Assembly (NCBI GenBank): GCA_009746045.1 | Contig: RPFO01000156.1 | Coordinates: 3,281,262-3,345,261 of the forward strand | From: Mesostigma viride | Lineage: Eukaryota; Streptophyta; Mesostigmatophyceae; Mesostigmatales; Mesostigmataceae | DNA length: 64,000 nt | Reading direction: 5' to 3' | In this document: in pieces, positions 1 through 11,635 of the stretch | Numbering within the stretch: the stretch's first letter is position 1 | How the letters are laid out: each line of letters begins with the position of its first letter | Made by a program: the position numbers and the translations under genes | Notes under the pieces: model-generated | What the model was told of the DNA's origin: nothing | The model's database searches: none | What the model saw: the letters and a program-made list of their open reading frames with translations, nothing else

Positions 1-3000
1 CCACCGACGCGGGGACCCGGTATCCCCCGCTTCAACCGAGACTTATTGAGGGATCAAACATTCACGGCTCAAGTAAAAGCTTTTTGGCGAGAGTGGGTGG
101 CCAGCATCCCTCACTATACCGATCATTGTCGATGGATGCAAGCCGGCCTACAACATGTATTGCAACTTTCCAAGAAATACACTGCTGAGCTTAGACAACA
201 GAAAGGCCATGAATACCGATGTTACGAACGTATTGTCAACGTCTACAACTTAAGCAAACACTCACTACTTATGACATGGCGAAATGCAACAAGCCCAGCT
301 AGCCTTGGACAAACTGCGATACGAAAGACACGCTAACGCCATAGATGCGGAAAACCTTTGGTGGCACACAACGGGGGAAAAAATGAATAAAGAATATTTT
401 GCACTCCTCCCAAGCAACGAACACACACGCTGATAACTGAAATTCACGACGACCAGGGCATCCACACCGACACCCATTCCATACTAAACAGCGGTCATCA
501 ATATTTTACGAAGCTATTCCGAAGTAAACCGCACCCTCAAGCACCTCAAGCTATCCACCAAGTCCTTCAGGCGATACCACGGCGCCTCACCACCACGCAG
601 CAGCAAGAACTAGATCAGACACCCACACAAGCTGAGACACAGGCTGCTATGCTCAAAATCAAACTCGGCAGTGCACCCGGCGTGGACGGCATCCCTGTAG
701 AATTTTGGAGGAAGTTTTGGCCCGACCTTTCTGCCGGCTTTTACAAATGCGTCCTCGAAGTATGGCGCACAGGTATCGTCCCTGGCAACTGGGCAGAAAC
801 CGCACTAATCCTCATATTTAAAAAGGGGTCTAAAACTCAATGGCAAAACTACCGTCCCATACGACTACTCACGGTTGCGTACAAAATCATCAGTAAAATA
901 CTACAACTACGCATTTACACAGTACTCGACGACCTAATCGGTCCGGAACAAGTCGGCTTCCGCGCTAACCTACACATAAACGATAGCATTACCATGCTTA
1001 TGGACATAGTGGAAAAAGCGTGGCGCCACAACATACTCGGCATCATACTATTTGGGATTTCAAAAAAGCTTTTGACCGCATGTGTTGGGACTACCTCGAG
1101 AAGACATTGCGCGGTTTCGGATTTGGTGGCACTTTCACGCATGTCACCATCGGTATGATTAAATCGCTCTCATGGACCCTACTCCTAAACGGGCACTTCT
1201 CACGCACAGGCACTAGCTCTAGGTCACTCCCACAAGGCGACTGCATGTCCCCGCTCCTGTTTCTTCTTGCGCATGCCGGGCTGTTCTTTTTGCACGCTCG
1301 CGACAACAGGATCAGGGGCTTCCCCATCCAAGGTAAACCGCGAGGTTTGTTCCAAACTGCTTATGTTGATGACACCACTAATGTCTGTACCTCCACTACC
1401 GATGTGCATGCTATCATGGAGAATATCACGACATACTCTATGGCCTCTCAACAGCGGTGTAACGTGCAAAAGTCCACGGGGCTGCACATCGGGAGAGGAT
1501 CCTCCCCCCGCTTATCACTCCCTAATCTGCCTGTGACATGGGTCCAGCCAGACGGTCACCACCTATTACACAACTGCCCTATCGGCTGCACTATGGATGG
1601 ACGTCTTGCTGAACACCCCACCTTTTTGTATGACAACACAACACACAGTGGCAAACTCACAGGCATGCTCCAAGCGGCATCAAGATGGGCAGCGGTTCCC
1701 CGTCTCAGCCTACGGGGCAGGGTCCTCCTCACCAACCAAATGTTATTCTCCAAAGTGCTCTACTACTGCCAAGGTCACCCACCTAACGAGTACACCACCA
1801 AGATCATCCAACGAATCGGCAGCAATTTTGTTTGGAAACAGCAGGGTATCATAACACACACGGTGCCGGGATGGATCGATCGGGACATGTCCTATATGCC
1901 ATGGGTTCAAGGAGGCTTGGGCTTACATAATATGGAGTGGCGCTTATGGTCAGTGTACACCAAACAGATCCTAACCGCTTTCATAGGCGTAAACGCACAC
2001 CCTGGTTGTATGTTGGCACAAGAAGCTTTCGCCACAACCTATACCCACAACAATGGTACATCATGGCACTTGGGGGCAGCAATACTTACATGTGCGCTCA
2101 CTTCGTATAAAGGCTTATCATGGTACTGGGCACGTATGTGGAAAGGTTATAAGAACCTAAAACCGGACAGAATTGCTCACCCTACCACGCGGGAAGAGGT
2201 GGCACGCCAACCATTATATTTCAATGATTTGCTGCGCGATAGTGAGCATAATGTGTTTGGTGTTTTAAGCGGCCGCAACCCATATGAGGGCTTTTTGACG
2301 GCCACCCGCCGGTTACGCGAATCATCGATTTATACGCGGCTGACGGTGACCGATATCGCCTCCTAACATACACGGAAATCAGCGCGTGGATCGCAAACAT
2401 GCCCAGCCGACCAGCTTGGGACAACCTTCTACAAGCAATTCCCGCAGGATGGCATACCCTCATGACAACCCGCGCAAACCCCTACAATCGGGGAATGGGT
2501 GAGCTATTACCCGGATCGCGACACGTCCGTACATAAGGGCTGCATCGTTGCGGTCGCGTCGACGGCGTTACCATACAATTGCTCCAGGAGACACCAGACG
2601 GTCAAGGACTTCTCGGCAAATTGATTACATCGTACGCCTACATTCCAGCATTCAATGTCACCGCATTCGAGTGGTCCCGTGGTCACTGTCACAGGCGTGC
2701 ATGTTACCCCTGGACCCCACCACAGTGATACGCGACACCACATGGCTACATGTTGGCAAGGGGCGCCTGGACACGCTTGCTCTAGACCCGCTAGAATTTG
2801 GGTGGGTCCTCACATCTGGCGGCACCCCATGACGAAGTGCCTTTTCGAGTACACGGCAGACTGGGGATACCGGCTACTTCTACATAAAAATCATAGGATG
2901 CACCCGGGTCGCCTGCGCTGGCACCCCGAGTGGCCGGGCTACACCTGGATCAAGAACATTACCTTGGCAGTTGATCACCCATTGGTTGACAAACGGGCCA

Positions 3001-3599
3001 CCGACGTCCAGCACCTGCTTATGCATCGGGCCATCGGGGTCAATTCCCAATTGCACCACCGGTACTCCCACGCGGCGGCGTGCTTATGCAACTTTCCAGA
3101 TGAAACAATTGAGCACAGATTTCTGGACTGCCAACTCGCAGGGGTTTGGCAATGGCTGCTGGGTATATGGGCCAAGTGGATGGCTATTACAGCTCCCCCC
3201 ACCACCGTCACACTATCTACGGTTATTTTCGGCATCACGGGATTACGGGACGCGAGCCTCACAGCCAACCAGATGGCATGGATATGGCTACGCACGACGA
3301 TGCTTCACACCATATGGCAAGTTCGCAACGAGACCGTATTCACGTTACGTGCCGCGTACACGAGAGGTGCCGTGGTCCGCCGGTTTATCTCCTCTTGGAA
3401 CCTGGCTATGCGTCGTTACTGGCTCCTGGCGACGGAACAACACAAAGTATGGGACCCGGGCCCTAACAATGACACCCCCAGCCCACTGGAAGTCTTCCAT
3501 GCACTCATGGGCATGAACCAGGTCTTTACACTTATCATGCCGGATGACGATATATCTACAGTACACTGGCTACCTTGGTCGCAGGGCGCGCCTTATTAA
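1..3599 (+). pseudogene. LINE ORF2 remnant: reverse transcriptase plus zinc knuckle
   Basis: Copies element RNA into DNA at a nicked target in the intact family. Visible in order: linker with the typical FWREW segment (46-336); an out-of-frame continuation ending near 433; RT fingers with GSAPGVDGIP (about 655-690) and NYRPI; motif A DFKKAFD (about 1057-1080); LPQGDCMSPLLF (about 1228-1263); catalytic YVDD (about 1363); and C-terminal CLCNF-x6-HRFLDC (about 3083-3135), the zf-RVT pattern. The frame breaks near 280, 430, 1055, 2330 and 2530, so this copy is dead. The segments read as one protein only across these shifts, which suggests old indels. Confidence 0.85.
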
Positions 3600-3696
3600 T
3601 GCGGGCACCCCAATTTAGGCACAACTAGGCATTTCAGGCTATTTTTGGCATACCTGGGTCACCTTAACTGTTTTATATGGAAATAAAAATACCTAC
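1..3696 (+). mobile_element. L1-like LINE, 5' part outside the window
   Basis: Non-LTR retrotransposon read from the window edge to its 3' UTR. It carries the end of the endonuclease-RT linker, a full reverse transcriptase and a C-terminal zinc knuckle, followed by about 95 bp of AT-rich 3' UTR. The RT differs in motif and tail from the LINEs at 12-29 kb (YVDD rather than YADD, zf-RVT tail), so this is a separate lineage. I see no TSD because the 5' end is outside the window. The exact 3' end is uncertain; I place it before the hairpin at 3697. Confidence 0.85.
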
Positions 3697-3729
3697 ACCC
3701 ATTTCACCGGAAATTATGGTGAAATGGGT
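3697..3729. repeat. Perfect 12-bp hairpin after the LINE
   Basis: ACCCATTTCACC at 3697-3708 is exactly complementary to GGTGAAATGGGT at 3718-3729, with a 9-nt loop. It follows the LINE 3' UTR directly. It may be a 3'-end hairpin of the element or part of the host flank. Confidence 0.6.
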
Positions 3730-3896
3730 ATATTTTATTAGCCAATTATGGACCAAAGAGGTGAGAGGGGAAATGATAGCACAAAGTGATCTTTCATGGT
3801 CAAACACTCGCAGAATATTGTTTGTCAGCGGCTCAGCGCGTACTTTTATACTACTGCTGTGGTTGTTGTTGTGTTGTGGCCCACGCCGCACATGGG

Positions 3897-4844
3897 CAGC
3901 AGAGATTTGTAGTTACCGTACAAGTTTTGCGGGCTTCGCCCGCGACATTAGAGCTTGTACTTTTTGTGGCCGGTCCCCGGCCAGGGAGCCCCGGCTAGGG
4001 AGATGCGTGACACCACGTACCGCCGCCAAGGGCCAGGTGGCGCTAGCCTCGCCAAGGAGCGCGCGCTAGGTTTAGATTTTCCACCACAAGATTCATGGAG
4101 GTTGTCAAAAGGGTGAAGAAAAAAACCCAAAACTTGGGCACAACCCCTAGATTCGAACCCGCGACCTTGCAGTTAATACGCCAATGATGCAGTGTGCCTT
4201 GGCGCGTGAAGTCTACGCAACCAACTTACGATGAACTTAAAGATTATGTATGTTGCTACAAAGGGAAAACTTGCGCAACCGCGCAGTGGACGGAGCTCGC
4301 GAACTACGTCTTGCGGAGTTCAACTAGCTCAGTACAGATTGACTGCTACCTCTGCACGGGAGCGCGATGCGCGCGGGGATGGGTGACCTCGCCAACCCCG
4401 CAGACAGCAGGGGAAAATCGCTTACAGGCGGTGGAGCAGAGGAAAATCCACGTGTGAGCTTTCTGCGCGTTTGTAACTGGTTCCTCAGGATAAAGTTTGG
4501 TCCAACAGCCCAAAAGTTTGCGACGGTTATATCTGGAGCTCGCGAACGCAGGAAATCGCAGAGTTTTCTAGTAGGAGCCATCTGGGCATACGGACCTCTG
4601 CCAAATGGCTCATCTGGATGTAACGCACAAAAACCCTCATAATATGGACGCCGTGGTTTGACCTTTTCGTGATTGGTCGAAATGCAATTCCGCGCAGCTC
4701 ATTCGTCAAGCGGACTGTAAGTAGCGCCGCTGAGTGGCTGGAGCCGAAAGCCGTTCGAAAGAGTGTTAGCTAAAATTGTGCCAGGGCTGCGTTTTACAAA
4801 TTTTAGTATATATGTTGACAGCAGAGATTTGTAGTTACCGTACA
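3897..4844. repeat. 26-bp direct repeat pair bounding about 0.9 kb
   Basis: The 26 bases at 3897-3922 (core GAGATTTGTAGTTACCGTAC) recur exactly at 4819-4844. The interval between them has no convincing gene and contains a tRNA-like stretch. The repeats could be the TSD of an inserted element or two members of a dispersed repeat. Confidence 0.5.
4145..4200 (-). other. tRNA-like (SINE-type) remnant
   Basis: On the minus strand GGTTCGAATC (4150-4159) matches a TpsiC loop/B box, preceded by an arm resembling an anticodon region. The TpsiC stem pairs poorly and no acceptor stem closes, so this is not a functional tRNA. A tRNA-derived SINE piece or pseudo-tRNA fits best. Confidence 0.3.
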
Positions 4845-5389
4845 GTATCCTGTGGGCATATCTGTAAATCAGGTCACATCTTCGTTAAGGATTCTTACGC
4901 CAAATGAGCGAGCGTCGTGCACATGATGATGGCGTCATGTGATCATCAGTACTGTCAGTCATGACGGACAAATCAATTTCAAGTTCTCAGCCTACTGTTG
5001 TCATCAAATGGTCAGCAGACTTGACGTGGCTCGCCGTTGTACGGCAGGAAAGGCATTGCACAGATATTTTTACAGGGGGCTTACTGGACGGAGGATACGC
5101 CACCCCGCCGAACTGGGAAGGCATCGATTGTCCCGCCTGGCGCCTCAGTTGCCACGTCCCCGGCGCTTGATGCGCTGTTCGTGCCACCGTGCGCGCCGAG
5201 CCTTCCTGTGCACTTTGTGATGAATGAAAGCTCCCCTAAAAGAAGCTGCAAAAGCAACCGGCGGGAAGGGACGAGGCGACTGGTGGAGGACTACGCGCGC
5301 GTTTGCTCGGAATAGACTCTTTGCGGCCATAGCAGCAGGACGAGGTTAGCTTTTCGTTCCAGTTTCTTCGAGTCGCTCGATACATATAT

Positions 5390-8300
5390 ATGCCGCGTGC
5401 GCATCCAAGAGGACAGCAGTTGTCCCTTAAAGATTTCCATGGAGGCTCCATACAAACCGGATCCGTAGCGCTTCCTTCTGCCCCAAAGTCCGATCGCACG
5501 TAAGTATGCGGTCTTCCGGTTCAAAATTATTTTCCTCGGACTATGTGTTATTAAGTTTTGTTTTTCGTACGTTTTGTACTTTTTGTACTTTTTGGCTAAG
5601 CCGGCGCCTGGTTTCGGATGGTTTTCCTCTTTTCTTGTCCCGCAGTTACGCCGCAGGTTCTGATGGATCTGGCGAGTATTCGAACCGGAACCAGTATGCA
5701 AGCTCCAGCCTAGCCCATAACAGCGCTTATAATGACCGATATAAGGCCGGATATGCGTCAAGGGGTAGTTACGAGGAGCGGCCGCCACACGTGAGTCAAG
5801 CTGAGTATAGCCATGGTTTCGGAAACTCGGCGTACTCTGGTGGGGGCGCTGATTTTGCTGGGCGTGGCGGGTATGGCGGCTCAGGGCCTCGCAACTTCGA
5901 CGGAGGCGACAGCGGGGCCGCCCGGTGGTCTCCGGATCGAGAGTACGGGCCGGGCGGCGGACGCACGTATCGCCCCCCGGTTGGGAGGGATAACGGGACA
6001 CCTGACTCGTTTGATATCCCGTCGGCGGCATACCGGCCTCCGAAAAGCGCGGGACAGCAGGCTCGTATGGAGGGCTCTAGTTCCGGGTTCCAGACCACGA
6101 CTGAAGTCAACGGCTACGGCAACCTTTCAACACCGGTTCAAAGTCGCTTGCTCATTGGCGGCGGCATGAAGCCTTTCGGAGATAAGCCGGTTATTCACAG
6201 TCGTCTGGTTGATCCGGACCCAAGGACCATGGCTCCAAATGCTCATGCACCTCCTCCGCCGCAGCAGAATGGCATGGCTGACAGCCACTACGGCTACAGC
6301 AGCGCAGGGCTCAGGGCTGGAGGAGTTGCTCCACCAGGGGGGGCTGCACCTCGATCTGGTTACCAGCCTGCTGGCCAGCACAACATGTCAGGCCAGGGTC
6401 ATGGTGGTGACTACGGTGACGTCAATGGATCTAGCCTGCTCCTGAATGGCGGCCCTGGAGTGCATGCATCAGGGTACGGGGAGGGTCGGTCCATGCGCAA
6501 CCAAGCAGCGGGAAATGGGGGCTTCCAGGGTCAAAGCACTGCCCCCCAGCAGCCATACACGACACTGGCTTCTTCAGTGCCCGTGGTCCGGCAGCAGGAA
6601 GCAAATGGACGTAATGGACCCGCCCCCTATTTTGCGGCGGATTCGCGCCCCGTAAGCCAGCAGGCTGCGTCCAGGGTTCCTGAGAAAAGCCAGCCCGAGT
6701 ATCCACCGCCACCCTCGCAGCAGCAACACCAGCAGATGCGGCCCTCTTACCAGGACTACGCTCCAGCTGGGCCGTATGCTAATGGTATGGGGGGCCGACC
6801 ACAACAGCCAACGCCACAGCAGCAGCCGTATTCGCAGCTTATTGGTCCGCCGGCATCGGCCAACCTACCGGCTCAGAACTACCAGCAGGCGCCATACAAA
6901 CAGCTTGCCAATGGCCCGGGTATCCAGCAACAGCCATACCAGCAGCCTTATTCCCAGCTGGTTAATGGCCCCTTGGTTTCCCCTGGCCCATCCTCGGCCC
7001 GTAACTCCCCCCCACATGCCCACAGTGGTGGCAATGGGCCTCGATCAGTTTCGCCCGCACCTACTGCAGTGTCGCCGGCAGCGCCTGTGCAGCGCCCACG
7101 CCTGAATCTGCTACCCAGGAGCCAGCCGCCTCCAGAGCTGCCACGCCCAGACGGGCCCACCGTGGTAGCCCAGGTAAGGATTGTACACTAGTTGCTGCGT
7201 TTCAAGTGTTGGGGGCGTGTCTCTTGCTTTAACGCTGAGCTGCTGTCTCGCAGTTGCTCATGCTTTTTATTTCTTTCCGTATCGGAGGGTTTGACCGTAT
7301 TTAGCAGTAGGCAAAGGCAACCAGTGTTCCCTCCCACCCTTTGCAGTATTTTAGGTTCCCCCGGTTTCGGTTGATGATTTGTGTCAAGGGCTGCATGCAA
7401 GTAAACTGAGGCCTAGTGTGATGGGGAGCATGGCTGCTGATAGAGGCAGTGGTCTGCTTTGTGGTTCACAGCAGGTTGCTGAATGTGTGTGCGCCGCGAC
7501 AGCTGTGTCCTGAATAATCTTTCCTCTGCCCTTGTTGTGGTTATCCTTCGTTTCTGCGTCAAGGTGGCCGGCGAGAAAGCCAAGGCGGCCGGATCAGATG
7601 GGGAGCGCCCTGTGTCAGCCTCCGTAGCGCAACCTGCGCCGAGCGTTAGTTCATCCACATCACGCCCGTCATCTGCGCGGTCTTCCTCTTCTGAGGGTGC
7701 CGCCAAGGCCACCTCACCGACACAGCCAAACGCCCCGGTAGCAGCCGGGACCACGGAGCAGGCCGCGCCGCAGCGTCCCAAGCTCAACCTGCTGCCGCGC
7801 TCGCTCCCACTTGAAAACCCGCCCCCAACCCCTGCACCTCCGGCCCCGGTGGCGCCCAACCGTCCCACCTCAGCATCCAGCAGTGGCAGCGGTGCTGGTG
7901 GCAGTGCGCACGGTCGGCCATCTGGCGGGTCGTCTGACGATGCCAAGTGGCAGCGCGTCAGCCACTCGCGGAACAGCTCTGCAGGCGGTGGCCACCAGCC
8001 GCTGGCTCCTGGGTTCGCCCCATATTTCCACTCGGCGCTGGTGGACCCACCTGCGCTCATGCTGACTGCGATCGGAACGGAGACGTTTGGTGGTGGACCG
8101 GTTGGCAGGTGAGCACAAGCAAGGAGTACCATGTGCCACTAGCCTGCCACCTGCACACACTAAGCCACCTCGCTTCCTTCCCCCCCCCATATAGCTGGCA
8201 ATTTTTCCCTTTTGGCTACGCGCAGTTGCAGAGAATGGTGTTGCACTGGTAGGGTTATTGATGACAATGGAGGGCACTTCGTTGAAAATGCCAATACTGG

Positions 8301-8608
8301 CTTTATACATGGTATGCTGAAAATGTATGACATGCCACAGTTTTGCCGCCTGTAGTTGAAGGGAGTTTAGAGACTAGGGTACTAGTAGGGTAGTAAATGC
8401 ATATCTGGCAGGTGCCATTAATACCTTTGGGTCACTAACGTGTGGACCCAATCGTGGCATCCATTGTATTTCCGTCCCTTGCTTGTCCTCGGTATGCCTC
8501 AGGAGTGACAACTGCTCTTGGCAGAGCAACAACATGCATGGCCGCATGGGGGGTGTGGCCGTTGGAGGGTCGGCTGGCCAGCTATGGGGAAACAGCGGCA
8601 CCTGGTGA
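5390..8608 (+). CDS. Spliced low-complexity protein with twin LNLLPRS motifs (eIF4B-like?)
   Basis: Four exons: 5390-5499, 5646-7173, 7564-8108, 8527-8608. Donors are GTAAGT, GTAAGG and GTGAGC, all introns end in AG, and the phases (2, 0, 2) agree, giving 2265 nt and 754 residues. The ATG at 5390 opens with LSLKDFHGGS, which from memory resembles a conserved N-terminal motif of plant proteins of uncharacterised function. Residues about 60-500 are rich in Gly, Tyr, Gln, Pro and Ser with RGGYGG-type patches, so probably disordered and possibly RNA-binding. RPRLNLLPRS (about 520-529) and RPKLNLLPRS (about 617-626) are two copies of one motif; similar motifs occur in plant eIF4B-like proteins. 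No enzymatic domain is visible. The last exon is the weakest: an alternative acceptor 2 bp upstream gives a different tail. The function is not established. Confidence 0.7.
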
Positions 8609-8929
8609 AGGCCGCGGGTCCTGATGTGTTCCTAGATGATGAGGGCCCTTGGGCTCGACGAAAGCGGGTGGGAACTCCTTTTCGCAATCAAGGAGCTCAC
8701 TTGTCCCTAGAGAGCAGTAACATGCTGGTCGGAAGTTGAGCCGATGAAGGTTGTTGTGCATTGAGGCCAGTATTGGACAGGAGTTTACTAAATATTCTAC
8801 AGGAATGTCCTATTCTTCTTGTCATGTTGAAGCATGGCTGGGATTGATGTGAGCACGAGTTCTGTTTTTTCAATAGAGTTTCACCGCTTTGTTCACGTAC
8901 CATGCTTCCCGGCGCTTCAGGTTGCAAAG

Positions 8930-8934
8930 TGTAA
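8930..8934 (+). promoter_or_regulatory. Candidate TGTAA poly(A) signal
   Basis: TGTAA lies about 320 bp after the stop codon of the spliced gene. TGTAA is the usual poly(A) signal in chlorophyte algae. The pentamer is short, so chance occurrence is possible. Confidence 0.3.
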
Positions 8935-9152
8935 AACAGCTGTGGCAATGGTGTGCGAATTATATCGTTGTCGGGGCAATGCAGTCCCGCTGAGCATCTT
9001 ACAAAGAAAACTGAATGTGTTAGGCAACTGTGTTGTTTTGGGCGAATTTCAATGCTTTCTTCACCCAGTTTTGAATCTCCTTAATTTTTTTTGTTTTCAA
9101 TATAAGGCTTTTCAATATTAAAGTTACAAAAGAATTTAGGTCTAATGCAGGC

Positions 9153-9183
9153 TGCATGCATGCGTGCATGCATGCATGCATGT
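9153..9183. repeat. GCAT simple repeat
   Basis: Alternating GCATGCAT tract with one GCGT interruption. It is self-complementary. Confidence 0.8.
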
Positions 9184-9254
9184 GTACATCGGCATGCTCC
9201 GCGGAACATCAGTCCACTATGTTCTACGAAGGGGTGCCTTACGCCTACTTGGCG

Positions 9255-9485
9255 CTATTGGCGAGAAACCAGTCCACCGTAGCAGAAAGGTACCTCTTGG
9301 TGAATTGCTGAGGATCGGCGAATTGGCTGGTGAGGGTCCGCGTCTCGGCGCCGTGAGCACTGGGAGAACCGGGATATCGCCTTGAGCAGGTCCTGCCTCG
9401 ATCTCATGCTTGCCCAAGGGCCGGCGCCAAAGGGCACGTTATTGGCGGAGAGCGTGCCAGGCGAGGGAGATGGGATGCTCGACAT
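9255..9485 (-). pseudogene. Possible cytochrome P450 C-terminal fragment
   Basis: An open frame contains NVPFGAGPW followed by DLLKAISRF. This is faintly like the P450 haem-loop region (PFGxGxRxCxG) and the helix after it. The essential cysteine is absent in this frame, and the downstream part reads better in another frame. If real it is a broken fragment; chance resemblance is quite possible. Confidence 0.2.
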
Positions 9486-9572
9486 CAGCTGCGCTGCTGG
9501 GGAGCAGGCTGCCCAGTAGGCGGACGCTGGGCCGGTAAAATTAAAATTAAATTAAATTATAACATGCCTCCG

Positions 9573-9640
9573 TTAATTAATTAATTAATTAATTAGGAAC
9601 ATAACTCCGTTGGGAGTGTATGTAGCACATAGCCCTGAGA
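9573..9640 (-). mobile_element. ORF1-only element, copy a/c, 3' terminus with (TTAA)n tail
   Basis: Minus-strand 3' end: a tail of TTAA units (9573-9595), then ACTCCGTTGGGAGT and TGTAGCACAT. It stops at ATAGCCCTGAGA, where copy b is inserted. The rest of the same copy resumes at 11636 and runs to 12666. Confidence 0.8.
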
Positions 9641-11635
9641 TCACCATTCATGTATGCCCCAGCCACGAGCCACGAGGTAGCCATGGCTGACGGCGGCGCT
9701 CATAACTTTCACGTTTGAGCACCGAATTTAGTCGTGAATATCACAATCGCTTCGTCTTTCTAAGACGCACATGCTGATATAATTTTCCGACGCTATTACG
9801 CAATATACGATGAGCAAACGCCCATCGACGCAACGCAGCCTGACGGCTGCGCTCGGCAATGAAAATACGTCTGCAGCTTCGGCTGCAGCTTCGCCCACCG
9901 GCCCAGAAGGCAGCGGCGCCACTAGCCAAGCTCTAGTGGTCGTCCAGCCCCCTGCTGCGCCCGCATCGCCAGCAGCGTCGCCCGAACCCAAGCGCAGTCG
10001 CTCTGACGGGCTGCTGGATGAGTACGACTTTGACGCCAGCCAGCCCGGCTATTTTGACAAGCTTACACCCGATCGCATCCTGGGCCATGTGTTTTTCGGG
10101 ACGCATGCCTCTCTTCTAGAACTGTGCAAGCAGCTTTCCCACCAAGGTCGCCTTGTCAATGCCCGCCTCCAGAGGCGCAATTTCGGCAAAGACGTCCTCA
10201 CCGCCCGCCGCCCCCACCTCCAGCAATTCGCCCTCTTTTCCCTCCTTGGACGCTCCATCGAGGAGCTTTGGCCCCCAAAGCCCCTCACCACCACCTTAAC
10301 CGAATCCTCCATCCGCTCACTCCTCAAGGAGGCCCTCGAGCAGCACGTGGACCCCATCGCTGCAGATGTGGCGGCCATGCCCAGGCAGCACGCTGGCTGC
10401 CGAGCTCCCCCTCCTCTCCACCATCCCCACCGCCACCGCCACCCTCCTCGCCTCCTCCACCGCCACCACCCCCACCTCCGACGCCATCACCGCCCAGCTC
10501 CGTGAAATCGACCAGCGTCTTAAAGACAACGCCATCGCCATCGAGGTCCTGCAGAACACCGCCGGCCTCACCGCCCAGGCGGTGAAGGACATTGCCGCCA
10601 AGCCAGCCCCTGCTGGCCTGGCCGGCGATGCTCCTCCCATCACGACCTGGGCGGACATGCTTAAGCAGCACACCACCTCCACCACCTCCGCCGTCGCAGC
10701 ACAGCTCCAGCGGCAGACGCTTGACCTCCGCGAGGAGGCCGAGCTCGCTAAGCGCAGCCTTAACGTCACTGTCAAGAATCTCAAGATGGAGGAAGGTGAG
10801 AATTCCGAGAAGCTTGCGCGTGCTTTTGAGAGAGAAATCCTTGATCGCATGGGCCTTACTGGTGAGATCGAGCTGGCCGCCCACCGCCTTCCCCGCGCGC
10901 GGGGTATGAGACAGGGCCGCCCCCGCTCCTTCTCACCTTTAAGACCCCGGCGGACAAGATTTCGTTTCTCAGATGCCGCTAGCGGCTCGAGAAGACTCTC
11001 TTCACCCTTGATGACGACCTGACCCTGGCGCAGCAACAACGGCGACGGGAGCTATGGCCGACCTACCTCCAGCTCCGGCAGACCAAGGCGGGGCAGCCGG
11101 TGTACTGGAAGGGGGCGGCCATCTACGTCGGCCACAAGCCCTGGCAGGCGACCCCCGCGGCCCCAGCGACTCCAGGCGCCCCAGCTTAGGGGAATACAGC
11201 AGTAGTAGTGTAGAATAGATAGACCGTGGTCATGTACATGTACGCCTCCTAGAGGCCCTATCCCAGCTAAGCCACGCGCTTTATTTAATCATGTACATGT
11301 GTGCCTATGATGAGCCACACTCCAGATGATGCCTAGCTTTATTTAGTTATGTTGTGCCCATGCAGGGAGTCACTCTCTGCTGAGACGCCATGCCCTAGCT
11401 TTTTGTATAGCTATGCTGATCTTCCCCCCCATGACAGGCTCCCCCTTCGCTGGGCATAGCTTGAAGATCATGGGGATGCACGTGCCCTGGTGCACCTAGA
11501 GCAAGGGTCCTTTACATCCCCACCCTTGCAGGAAGTAGCTAAGGATGTATGATAGGCCATATGCCCCCTCTCAAGGGCTATGTGCTACATATACTCCCAA
11601 CGGAGTTATGTTACAATTCAATTCAATTCAATTCA
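9641..11635 (+). mobile_element. ORF1-only retroelement, copy b (near full length)
   Basis: About 2.0 kb: a 5' UTR shared with two other copies (AGCCACGAGCCACGAGG at 9661), an ORF1-like frame from 9810 to about 11187, a 3' UTR of about 430 bp, and the 3' terminus ACTCCCAACGGAGTTATGTT followed by an (AATTC)n tail. It is flanked by the 12-bp TSD ATAGCCCTGAGA (9629-9640 and 11636-11647). No reverse transcriptase lies between its ends. It sits inside copy a/c in the opposite orientation. Confidence 0.8.
9810..11187 (+). pseudogene. L1-ORF1-like protein of copy b, frameshifted
   Basis: Reads from ATG 9810 in one frame to about 10380, in a second to about 10900, and in a third to the stop near 11187; the third frame also has an internal TAG near 10980. 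Visible parts: a Ser/Ala/Pro-rich head with PKRSRSD basic patch; a middle helical region (QLREIDQRLKDNAIAIEVLQ); then NVTVKNLKMEEGEN and a block with DDDLTLAQQQRRRELWP and YWKGAAIYVG. That block resembles the RRM/C-terminal part of L1-type ORF1p, an RNA-binding chaperone. Coding copies of the family would coat element RNA. This copy is inactive. Confidence 0.65.

Larger units (their letters stand above)
3730..5389. other. Intergenic stretch, no gene recognised
   Basis: Only short overlapping open frames without recognisable motifs occur here. The stretch holds the 26-bp repeat pair and the tRNA-like remnant. Its right end is the promoter-side flank of the gene starting at 5390, but I see no clear TATA box or initiator. 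Confidence 0.4.
8609..9572. other. 3' flank and intergenic stretch
   Basis: Apart from the 3' UTR of the upstream gene, a GCAT simple repeat and a possible P450-like fragment, I see no gene here. Confidence 0.4.

Noticed and set aside
4145-4200. Functional tRNA gene
   Set aside because: B-box-like loop only; stems mispair and no acceptor stem closes.
10124-10585. Pro-rich plus-strand frame inside ORF1 of copy b
   Set aside because: Out-of-frame reading of GC-rich ORF1; the conserved blocks lie in other frames.
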